Shown: positions 1-5,299, counted from the first letter of the stretch. The stretch: DNA of 5,440 nucleotides from Rhodothermales bacterium (GCA_013003255.1 JABDJZ010000508.1:1-5440), one strand, 5' to 3'. Translations and numbers: made by a program. The notes: generated from the sequence alone by a model not told the origin.

Positions 1-256
1 CGAGGATGTTGCCGATTATGTAGTGGATGTCCAAATAGTCTCTCGGTTCATCCCGTCCCGCCAGTGCCAGGACCTTGTTGGTCGCCACATCGACCTCGTG
101 GAGGGAGTACCTACCAAGCGGCGTAGCCTGCACCGGCATGAACCTCCAGGCTGAGTCCCGAGCCCAGTCCATTTGCGTCGTCTCTCCATCACGGGAGACG
201 AGGCTCCTGATGAAACCGGGTTGACTGATTACGATGTCCAGGTTGAAACCAGCCTT
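1..256 (-). pseudogene. AbiEii-like nucleotidyltransferase toxin, C-terminal fragment (N-terminus missing, gene runs off the window)
   Basis: Reading the minus strand from 256 gives 85 codons open to the window edge. The translation contains AGFNLDIVISQPGFIRSLV near residues 2-20, WARDSAWRFMPV at 31-42, and VDVATNKVLALAGRDEPRDY at 55-74. I recognise this block from the C-terminal half of minimal nucleotidyltransferases of the AbiEii/AbiGii type, where the NK...R..RD.xD residues are conserved. In that family the N-terminal half carries a GG/GS motif and a DxD metal site. Neither is present here: the codon before residue 1 is the TGA that ends the upstream gene, and the other two frames around 250-340 show no suitable N-terminal coding. 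The first in-frame ATG is at 172 (Met29), inside the conserved domain. I therefore call it a truncated, probably inactive toxin gene. A catalytically intact protein would need a sequencing error, recoding of the TGA, or a different family architecture. Family assignment is from memory; the truncation is seen directly. Confidence 0.6.
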
Positions 257-517
257 TCAGAGCCGGTCTGCGACTTCCCAGGCTTCCTCATTGCCGTGCC
301 GCATCAGGCTCTGCCTGACCCACTCCACATCATCGGCCCCAATCTGAAGGTCGGGGGATGACGACCAGAAGCACAGGCCATGGAAGCGCCTGAATGCACG
401 CCTGGCTTCGCGCACCCGAACCATTCGTCGAGCGGTTTCCGGATCCAAGTTTCGTCGGCTTCGGCGACCACCCCTGCGTCCAATCTCAGCCAAATATGAT
501 CTGACGGCGTCATTCAC
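257..517 (-). CDS. Small basic protein, likely partner (antitoxin-like) of the adjacent AbiEii-type nucleotidyltransferase
   Basis: This is an 86-residue protein starting at GTG (517-515). Residues 7-37 are rich in Arg (SYLAEIGRRGGRRSRR, then ETARRMVRVREARRAFRRF). They are followed by CFWSSSPDLQIGADDVEWV at about 49-67 and a C-terminal helix ending AWEVADRL. I recognise the combination of 'AEIGRRGG', 'AxRMVxxREARRAFRR', 'CFWS..PDL.IG' and 'W...L...G...AW..A..L' as that of small proteins encoded just upstream of AbiEii-like nucleotidyltransferases. Its biochemical role is not known to me, and it does not look like the winged-helix AbiEi antitoxin. A neutralising or DNA/RNA-binding role is inference from basic composition and position. 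An alternative ATG at 513 lies in another frame and gives an implausible product. No Shine-Dalgarno is visible; only five bases separate the GTG from the 19-bp palindrome at 523-541. The TGA is followed immediately by the toxin-like fragment. Confidence 0.7.
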   Translation of the reverse strand: MNDAVRSYLAEIGRRGGRRSRRNLDPETARRMVRVREARRAFRRFHGLCFWSSSPDLQIGADDVEWVRQSLMRHGNEEAWEVADRL

Positions 518-541
518 GCTATATCATAAGCCGCTTATGAT
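513..541 (+). promoter_or_regulatory. Candidate sigma70-type promoter for the plus-strand lipid operon
   Basis: TTCACG (513-518, 4/6 match to TTGACA) is followed after 17 bp by TATGAT (536-541, 5/6 match to TATAAT). Transcription would start near 548, giving a leader of about 58 nt before the ATG at 606. The -10 hexamer is part of the right arm of the palindrome. A second -10-like hexamer, TATACT, lies at 571-576 but has no recognisable -35. If the organism belongs to Bacteroidota-like lineages with a different promoter consensus, this call would not apply. Confidence 0.3.
523..541. promoter_or_regulatory. Perfect 19-bp palindrome, candidate operator between divergent genes
   Basis: The sequence ATCATAAGCCGCTTATGAT consists of two exact 9-bp arms (523-531 and 533-541) around one central C. 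It lies 5 bp upstream of the GTG of the small minus-strand gene and 64 bp upstream of the plus-strand transporter gene. Each arm contains TATGAT on one strand, a 5/6 match to a bacterial -10 hexamer, so a dimeric repressor bound here would cover promoter elements in both directions. Autoregulation by a toxin-antitoxin-type protein is an inference from position and symmetry. The palindrome itself is certain. Confidence 0.55.
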
Positions 542-605
542 GAAATGATCCACCGCGACGATTCAGAGGCTATACTGCCGCACCCCAAACCTCTCCTCCC
601 CACCC

Positions 606-953
606 ATGAACACTCCCGTATCCTCGGTTTTGATGTTCCTGGCTGCCGCCATCCTGGGCGCGCTCGGACAGTTTCTCTACAAGGGCGGCGCCGACGCGGC
701 GGATGGTGGACTCGCCTCGTACGTACTCAATCCGCGGATCCTCACGGGCGTGGTGTGCTACATCGCCGTGATGGTCTTATTCGTGGCAGCGTTCAAGCGC
801 GGGGGCTCATTGGCCGTGCTCTACCCCGTCTATGCCAGCACATTTATCTTCGCGGCACTGATCAGCCTGGCCGCTTTCGGAACGCCCATTAAACCCATCA
901 ACGTCCTGGGGATGGTGCTGCTTGTGGGTGGGATGTACCTCATGGGTCGCTGA
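606..953 (+). CDS. Four-helix EamA/ArnE-like small membrane transporter subunit
   Basis: This 115-residue, very hydrophobic protein has four predicted membrane helices at about residues 6-23, 45-63, 69-91 and 97-114. The pattern resembles ArnE, a subunit of the undecaprenyl-phosphate-aminoarabinose flippase in the drug/metabolite transporter superfamily: GALGQFLYKGG closes helix 1, a basic loop (FKRGG) precedes helix 3, helix 3 has AVLYPVYAS, and helix 4 ends in GGMYLMG. It lacks the membrane-embedded Glu of helix 1 that small multidrug-resistance proteins such as EmrE need for proton-coupled drug export, so I do not call it a drug pump. At this length it would have to dimerise, or pair with another small subunit, to form a pathway. 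It is the first gene of the plus-strand cluster, 61 bp before the CDP-diacylglycerol synthase gene, which makes a lipid or lipid-carrier substrate plausible (inference). The start has no Shine-Dalgarno; the preceding 15 bases are almost all pyrimidines. Confidence 0.8.
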   Translation: MNTPVSSVLMFLAAAILGALGQFLYKGGADAADGGLASYVLNPRILTGVVCYIAVMVLFVAAFKRGGSLAVLYPVYASTFIFAALISLAAFGTPIKPINVLGMVLLVGGMYLMGR

Positions 954-1014
954 ACGTCGCGCGGCACCGCCACCCGGTCGCCGAGGATCGCGCCACACCG
1001 AAGACTGAACACCG

Positions 1015-1959
1015 ATGCCCTTTCTGGACTCCCTGGATCCGGTATTCCTCTTCTACGCTTCCATCACCGGAGGTGTACTGGCGGTGGCCGGTCTGATCCT
1101 GCTGATTCTGGGCCGCGTGATGGGGCGGGACGTGGCTGCGGTATGGGACACGTACCGGGGGTGGATCTTTATGGCCCCGCTCATTTTTGGCGCCGTCTGG
1201 CTAGGGCGCGAGGCCACGATTCTGGGGCTCGGCATCTTGTCCATACTCGGTTTCCGGGAGTTCGCCCGAGCCACAGGGCTTCACCGACACTGGTGGTACA
1301 TGGGAGCGGTGTACCTGGGCATTGCCGCGCTGTGTCTTCTGGAAGTCATGGAGGACCCACGGACCGGGATGGACGGATGGTACGGGATGTTCATGGCCAC
1401 GCCGGTGTTCATGATCGCCTTGCTGGTGACACTCCCGGTCCTGCTCAACAAGGCCGAAGGCCAACTGCAACTGGTCAGCCTCTCCATTGTGGGCTTCATC
1501 TACATGGGCTGGATGTTCGGCCACATGGCCTTCCTTGCCAACTCGAACAATTTCTTCGGCTACATCCTCTACCTGGTGTTCGCTGTCCAAATCAACGATG
1601 TCGCCGCGTTCATCTTTGGCCGCGCCTTTGGCAGAAGGAAGCTTCGGAGCAATGTCAGTCCGAACAAGACCGTTGGGGGTTCGCTTGGCGCCGTGGCGGT
1701 TTCGATGGCGCTGCCCTGGCTACTACACTTTTCGTTTCCTCACTTCGGTTGGATAGAACTGGTTCTGACGGGGCTGATTGTCGGAGTTGGAGGCCAACTG
1801 GGGGACCTCACCATCAGCGCCATCAAGCGGGACCTCGGCGTCAAGGACATGGGATCGCTCATCCCCGGCCACGGAGGAATTCTGGACCGACTGGACAGCC
1901 TCATCTTCGTCGCGCCACTCTTCTTCCACACGGTGCGGTGGTTCCATGACATCTACTGA
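1015..1959 (+). CDS. cdsA: Phosphatidate cytidylyltransferase (CDP-diacylglycerol synthase), CdsA/YnbB type
   Basis: This integral membrane enzyme of 314 residues is predicted to convert phosphatidate plus CTP to CDP-diacylglycerol and pyrophosphate, the activated precursor of phospholipids. The family signature is complete at residues 268-294: S-A-I-K-R, K277-D278, then PGHGGILDRLD at 284-294. A second conserved block runs from about 192 to 225, with QINDVAAF, FGRAFGRRKL and SPNKT (215-219). Two positions there depart from the usual form: ND where most CdsA proteins have GD, and GG after SPNKT-V where EG is usual. The ND form is what I associate with the YnbB-like paralogue, but I cannot confirm that here. 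Hydrophobic segments are spread along the whole protein, at about 12-33, 50-66, 68-80, 95-110, 126-143, 152-175, 180-203, 223-240, 247-262 and 296-309. There is no Shine-Dalgarno before the ATG. The 3' end overlaps the acyltransferase start, suggesting co-translation. Confidence 0.93.
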   Translation: MPFLDSLDPVFLFYASITGGVLAVAGLILLILGRVMGRDVAAVWDTYRGWIFMAPLIFGAVWLGREATILGLGILSILGFREFARATGLHRHWWYMGAVYLGIAALCLLEVMEDPRTGMDGWYGMFMATPVFMIALLVTLPVLLNKAEGQLQLVSLSIVGFIYMGWMFGHMAFLANSNNFFGYILYLVFAVQINDVAAFIFGRAFGRRKLRSNVSPNKTVGGSLGAVAVSMALPWLLHFSFPHFGWIELVLTGLIVGVGGQLGDLTISAIKRDLGVKDMGSLIPGHGGILDRLDSLIFVAPLFFHTVRWFHDIY

Positions 1960-2689
1960 GATGCCCGAGGGCTCAGCGTGGACCTATGAGCCGGCCGCGG
2001 ACCGGGATCAGCGTCTGAGCGAACTCCTACAGGGGTTTCCGCGAGAGCCTCATCTGTGGATGTATGCGCTTCGGACGGCGGCGGCGCTGATCATCCGGGC
2101 GTGGCTGAGACTCTACCACCGCTATGAAATCATCGGTGCCGAGCGACTTCCCATCGGGTCTTCGTTCATTCTGGTAGCCAATCACCAAAGTCACCTGGAC
2201 GCGCCGTGTTTGGTTTCTTCGATCCCACTCCGCTATCTGCATCGGGCCTTCCCGGCAGCTGCGGCCGACTATTTCTTCAAAGGACTCCCCAGCAGCGCCT
2301 TCTCGTCCATCGTTGTTAATGGCCTCCCATTTCGACGAAAGGCCCGCGGAGCGGCCAGCCTCGTCCTGTGCCGCGAGTTGCTTCGCAACGATGGCAACAT
2401 CCTGATCATTTTCCCCGAAGGCACGCGAAGCACCTCCGGTGAACTGGGGACCTTCCGGCCCGGCATCGGCCACCTCGCGGCTGGATCCGAGGTCCAGGTC
2501 ATCCCCTGCTACCTGCGAGGCGCACACCGGGCGCTCCCCAAGGGTGCCGCCGTTCCCCGTCCTCGAAAGCTGACCTTGTGCATAGGCGAGCCGCGAAGCT
2601 ACGCCGCGCTCCCTCCGGGGAAGGATTCCTACAACCGAATCGCTGCTGATCTCGAGGCGGCCGTTCGCAAACTGGGCACGGATACATGA
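1946..2689 (+). CDS. PlsC-type 1-acylglycerol-3-phosphate acyltransferase family protein
   Basis: This 247-residue membrane-associated acyltransferase has all four blocks of the family. They are the catalytic NHQSHLD (79-85, His80 and Asp85 as HX4D), GLPFRR (126-131), FPEGTRS (156-162) and IPCYLRGA (186-193). A hydrophobic segment at about 40-54 precedes the first block. Family members transfer an acyl chain to lysophosphatidate, giving phosphatidate, which is the substrate of the neighbouring cytidylyltransferase; other lysolipid acceptors are possible. The reading frame is open further upstream to 1778, but that part is out-of-frame cytidylyltransferase sequence. I chose the ATG at 1946, which overlaps the upstream stop by 14 bp and has GGTGG 4 bp before it. 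The in-frame ATG at 1961, one base after that stop, is about equally likely and would give 242 residues. The 3' end overlaps the next gene by ATGA. Confidence 0.9.
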   Translation: MTSTEMPEGSAWTYEPAADRDQRLSELLQGFPREPHLWMYALRTAAALIIRAWLRLYHRYEIIGAERLPIGSSFILVANHQSHLDAPCLVSSIPLRYLHRAFPAAAADYFFKGLPSSAFSSIVVNGLPFRRKARGAASLVLCRELLRNDGNILIIFPEGTRSTSGELGTFRPGIGHLAAGSEVQVIPCYLRGAHRALPKGAAVPRPRKLTLCIGEPRSYAALPPGKDSYNRIAADLEAAVRKLGTDT

Positions 2690-3354
2690 GCGACGCCGGA
2701 AGACGCCCCATCAAGACGCGCAGTAAAGGTTGGGCCCAAGGGCTCGCATCGAGCCTGGCCAGCCGAGGCGTTCGCCCGGATGTCATTTCCATCTGGGGCC
2801 TGGTGTTTGCTCTTGCAGGGACCGGCGCGCTGGCTGCCGCCTCTGTCTTGCCTGAGCTGCCCTACCGGTGGCTGCTCCTGGTCGGGGCGGCCCTCTTTAT
2901 CCAGCTCAGGCTGCTGGCCAACATGCTTGACGGACTCGTGGCGGTGGAGGGCGGTCGCAGCGGTCCATTGGGGAATCTCTTTAACGAGTTTCCGGACCGC
3001 CTTGAGGACGTCATGCTCATAGTCGCAGCCGGGTACGTGGCCGCTCGCTCTCAGTGGCCCGGCGGCGAAGTACTCGGCTGGTCCGCAGCTGTGCTGGCGC
3101 TTCTCGTGGCCTATGTCCGGGCCCTCGCCGCGGGCATCGGCGGCGGCCATCCGTTCCATGGCCCGATGGCCAAGCCGCAGCGGATGTTCTTGCTTACGCT
3201 GGCGTGCCTTGCGGGCGCGGCGCTCGCAAGCTCTGGATGGGCAGAGGAGGCCGTTTGGGTTGGGCTGGCGACCATGGTTTTCGGGATGCTGATCACTATC
3301 CCGCGCCGCTTGGCGGCCGTTGCCAAGACCCTTCGCCAGGGGGATCAGCGCTGA
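2686..3354 (+). CDS. CDP-alcohol phosphatidyltransferase family protein, YnbA-like, with substituted motif residues
   Basis: This 222-residue multi-helix membrane protein has hydrophobic segments at about 34-55, 61-78, 108-120, 131-150, 167-183 and 188-205. It belongs to the family whose members join a CDP-linked lipid to an alcohol and release CMP. The family motif D-x2-DG-x2-AR-x8-G-x3-D-x3-D aligns without gaps to residues 79-104. In this protein the first Asp is Asn79, the second is Asp82 (with Gly83), the Arg is Val87, the Gly is Gly96, the third Asp is Asn100 and the fourth is Asp104. From memory, E. coli YnbA also carries Asn at the first and third positions (NALDG and LNETGD) and a later GPxxKxxR stretch, which matches GPMAKPQR at 159-166 here; YnbA keeps the Arg. 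I therefore place it in the YnbA-like subgroup, whose acceptor I do not know. Its start overlaps the acyltransferase stop (ATGA), so translation is probably coupled. Confidence 0.82.
   Translation: MSDAGRRPIKTRSKGWAQGLASSLASRGVRPDVISIWGLVFALAGTGALAAASVLPELPYRWLLLVGAALFIQLRLLANMLDGLVAVEGGRSGPLGNLFNEFPDRLEDVMLIVAAGYVAARSQWPGGEVLGWSAAVLALLVAYVRALAAGIGGGHPFHGPMAKPQRMFLLTLACLAGAALASSGWAEEAVWVGLATMVFGMLITIPRRLAAVAKTLRQGDQR
3345..3354. other. 10-bp palindrome containing both stop codons of two convergent genes
   Basis: TCAGCGCTGA is its own reverse complement. The plus-strand CDP-alcohol transferase ends in its TGA (3352-3354) and the minus-strand lipoprotein gene ends in TGA at 3347-3345, so the two coding regions overlap by exactly this decamer. 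No U-tract terminator is visible between the operons. Any terminator would have to lie inside the opposing coding sequence, so antisense read-through is likely. Confidence 0.85.
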
Positions 3355-4178
3355 AAAGGATCGATATTTAGCGGCACCCTTGACGCTTCCGTGCTAAACG
3401 CGCCGAAGCGAAAGAAATGCAGTAGCTCGGGGCCGATGATGTCAAACGCGCGATACATCTCGTCGTGATTCAGCGGGACGTGCAGCACGTCATCGTAGGC
3501 CTGGCCGAGCGCATCCGGGTCAAACGTGAGGGGACGCATTGCTAGTGCGCGGTCCTTTCGTTTTCGAATGAAGCGGGTTGCTCGGTTCTCCATGATGATG
3601 CCTATACGTCGCCCGGACTCTCCGTCGGCCGGGCGCTGCCGCGCGCGTTCCAAGGGCGTGTACTCCGTCCCTGCAAGGTCCGCGAGAATGGGTCCGACTG
3701 CCAACCAGGCCAGTAAACCAAACGCGCCGGTCGATCCCAGCTTGGGCGCCATTTCCTGCAGCGGACTCCGGTCATAGACCACGTGGCCAAGGTTGGGAAC
3801 CAGAGCCTCTTCCAAGGCCAGGTTTAGCGTGTATCCGCCCAGGATGTAGGCGAAGACGTGGACCCTCTGGTATCGGTCCAGATCGTTCTCGTCCATGAGT
3901 TGGATGAGTCGATCCACGCCTCGCTCGACGCTTCGCCGGCTGCGGTAGTCGAAGACGTATACCTCGAAACCCGCACTGTCGGCCACGTGCGAGAATGTGC
4001 TCATGTCACGCAGACCGGCCTTGGTCATACCCAGTCCCGGCAGAATCAGAATTGCCTCCGTGTTGCCCGGGGCACCTCTGGGCGGGATCAGGCTGGCGGG
4101 GGTGCACGCTGCGAGGAGGCTTGCGGCGGTGAACACCAGCAGCAGCCGGAGGGCCGTGGTTGGCACTGACCATCTCAC
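3345..4178 (-). CDS. Alpha/beta-hydrolase-fold lipoprotein lacking the usual nucleophile Ser
   Basis: This 277-residue protein starts with GTG at 4178. Its N-terminus is a lipoprotein signal peptide: basic and hydrophobic residues lead to the lipobox LAAC with Cys25, followed by Thr, which does not suggest inner-membrane retention. The body resembles the alpha/beta hydrolase fold. AILILPGLG (42-50) is at the strand/oxyanion position, and FEVYVFDY (71-78), an elbow region VHVFAYILGGYTLN (106-119), VVYDRSP (133-139) and a late LNHDEMY (236-242) with His238 follow. In active members the elbow is GxSxG; here it reads A-Y-I-L-G, with Ile112 at the Ser position. The codon is ATC, one base from the Ser codon AGC. 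The acid and His positions remain plausible. It could be a binding or scaffold protein, or use another mechanism. It is translationally coupled to the beta-barrel gene through a GTGA overlap and is presumably tethered to the outer membrane. Confidence 0.8.
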   Translation of the reverse strand: MRWSVPTTALRLLLVFTAASLLAACTPASLIPPRGAPGNTEAILILPGLGMTKAGLRDMSTFSHVADSAGFEVYVFDYRSRRSVERGVDRLIQLMDENDLDRYQRVHVFAYILGGYTLNLALEEALVPNLGHVVYDRSPLQEMAPKLGSTGAFGLLAWLAVGPILADLAGTEYTPLERARQRPADGESGRRIGIIMENRATRFIRKRKDRALAMRPLTFDPDALGQAYDDVLHVPLNHDEMYRAFDIIGPELLHFFRFGAFSTEASRVPLNIDPFQR

Positions 4179-5014
4179 AACGCCAGAAGCGCGAGTCCAA
4201 GCGAAAGCCCCGTCCCCTGGCTCACGGTCACCTCGCCATCACCCGTCCCGAACTCTATATCGTTGACAAAGGCAAAGCCCGCAGAGAACTGCCACCCCAG
4301 TTTACCCCCGGCTAGCGGGCCCCGGAATCCCGGGCCGATAGTCATCACCGTGTGGTCAGCCTCACTGATGGTCTCCGTCCCAAGGTGATAGGCACCTGAG
4401 GTCAACTGAAAGAGTAACCCGTACCGGCGATTCCGGGCAGTGGTTTTCCACACGGCGGCACGGCTGGGCAGGAAGAGCTCGAGATCCAGCGAAGATCCGA
4501 GACTCCGGTACAGCTTCAGAAGCGGCACCAGTTGAAGATCAAAGCCACTTCGATAGGTCACACCGAGCCCCCAACGCTCCTGCTTCTCGAAGAAGAGTGC
4601 CCCGCGAAAATCCCAGTCGGCATTCTGAATTGGAGCATTGAGGTCTGAGGCGATCCCCGGTGAGACGTACACCGTCGAGGTCCAGTCAGACCCCATCGGC
4701 AATGTGACAGATACCTCGTAGCGGATCTCCCGATACGGCCCGGAAGACGACACTCCACTGGGCCAGTTGTCGGTCGGGTCCGTACTCATCTGCCGGAATC
4801 GAACGCCCTGCGTAGTGCTGGCAGACCCAATCCGGATGGGGATAGCGACTCCAAGACTTAGCAGCCTCAAGGGCGCTTCTTCGGAAGAGACGGCTGCCGG
4901 GAGGAAGTCGTGGCTGGCCAGCACGAACTGCCGGCCTGAGGCGTCTTGAGGGAGAGGGAAGGCGGTAAAGGAGAGGACCAGGAAGAGAGCAGCTCGGTCA
5001 TAGGATAAGCGCAT
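4175..5014 (-). CDS. Predicted outer-membrane beta-barrel protein, DUF6268-like
   Basis: This 279-residue protein starts at the ATG at 5014. Residues 1 to about 25 form a Sec-type signal peptide (MRLSYDR, then ALFLVLSFTAF), with cleavage probably just after the PLPQDASG stretch. The frame continues upstream to a GTG at 5080, but that extension (SSCGRSRGPHP) would bury the signal peptide, so I reject it. The mature part alternates polar and hydrophobic residues in short strands separated by turns: LSLGVAIPIRIGS, EIRYEVSVTLPMG, WTSTVYVSPGIASD, WDFRGALFFEKQERWGLGVTY, LDLELFLPSRAAVWK, YGLLFQLTSGAYHLG, LGWQFSAGFAFVNDIEF and GLSLGLALLAL at the C-terminus. The order of a 'PGI.SD' turn, a 'GALFF.K....WGLGV.Y' hairpin, a 'PLLKLY' segment and an 'LFLPSRA..WK' strand is what I recall of the DUF6268 outer-membrane family. 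Its cargo or role is unknown to me. The last residue is Leu, not the common terminal Phe. It is the first gene of the minus-strand pair. Confidence 0.75.
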   Translation of the reverse strand: MRLSYDRAALFLVLSFTAFPLPQDASGRQFVLASHDFLPAAVSSEEAPLRLLSLGVAIPIRIGSASTTQGVRFRQMSTDPTDNWPSGVSSSGPYREIRYEVSVTLPMGSDWTSTVYVSPGIASDLNAPIQNADWDFRGALFFEKQERWGLGVTYRSGFDLQLVPLLKLYRSLGSSLDLELFLPSRAAVWKTTARNRRYGLLFQLTSGAYHLGTETISEADHTVMTIGPGFRGPLAGGKLGWQFSAGFAFVNDIEFGTGDGEVTVSQGTGLSLGLALLAL

Positions 5015-5196
5015 GGGTCCGTGTATTTGGGAACAGGGGTGCGGACCGCGCGAGCGGCCGCAAGAAGAGAAAATACGCACCAGCGGTCGATTTCAGCGGG
5101 TTTTCAGGCTCACGCGCGGGGACGTACAGTTGGTGTCTGTTGGAGCGCGGCCAGGCTTCAGCTAGAGGCCGGAGGGACGCTCGGCCATCGGCGGCA

Positions 5197-5220
5197 GTTG
5201 AAAATCCGGCCCCGATTCAA
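5197..5220. repeat. Inverted repeat GTTGAA-N13-TTCAA(C), copy 1
   Basis: The arms GTTGAA (5197-5202) and TTCAAC (5216-5221) are exactly complementary around a 13-base GC-rich interior. A copy with the same arms and the same spacing lies 103 bp downstream. It could be a protein-binding site or a small hairpin; no U-tract follows on either strand. Confidence 0.5.
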
Positions 5221-5246
5221 CCTAATCGCCCAAAAAGCGGCCGTGA

Positions 5247-5274
5247 AAGTTCACTAAGACAGCGAACTGAACTT
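5247..5274. repeat. Inverted repeat AAGTTCA-N14-TGAACTT
   Basis: Two exact 7-bp arms (5247-5253 and 5268-5274) flank a 14-base interior. It lies between the two GTTGAA-type repeats. There is no adjacent T-run, so an intrinsic terminator is unlikely; an operator or a short structured RNA element is possible. Confidence 0.45.
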
Positions 5275-5299
5275 ACAGTGGTCGAATCCCGCCAGATAA

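Noticed and set aside
241..250. Short palindrome GGTTGAAACC
   Set aside because: Only 4-bp arms, inside the toxin-like coding fragment; expected by chance.
545..892. Plus-strand frame of 115 codons starting at 545 and overlapping the transporter gene
   Set aside because: The Arg/His-rich product is a frame-shifted reading of the transporter; the transporter frame gives four clean membrane helices.
1778..1945. Extended N-terminus for the acyltransferase starting at 1778
   Set aside because: The extra 56 residues are Ser/Thr-rich out-of-frame cytidylyltransferase sequence and precede the normal start region of PlsC proteins.
1143..1949. Long open frame (268 codons) inside the cytidylyltransferase gene in another frame
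   Set aside because: It lies wholly within a gene with a complete family signature. Its translation is rich in His, Arg, Gly and Pro with no hydrophobic or domain pattern, typical of an out-of-frame reading of GC-rich coding DNA.
2027..3159. Antisense open frames of 166 and 176 codons opposite the acyltransferase and transferase genes
   Set aside because: They mirror strongly supported plus-strand genes and their products have no recognisable motif or sensible composition.
5015..5080. Longer N-terminus of the beta-barrel protein from a GTG at 5080
   Set aside because: It would place 22 polar and basic residues before an otherwise ideal signal peptide; the ATG at 5014 gives a standard one.
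5278..5293. GGTCGAATCCCGCC, resembling the T-arm of a tRNA
   Set aside because: It lacks one T of the GGTTCGAATCC consensus, and no acceptor, D or anticodon stems can be folded around it. A degraded tRNA or attachment-site remnant cannot be excluded but is not supported.
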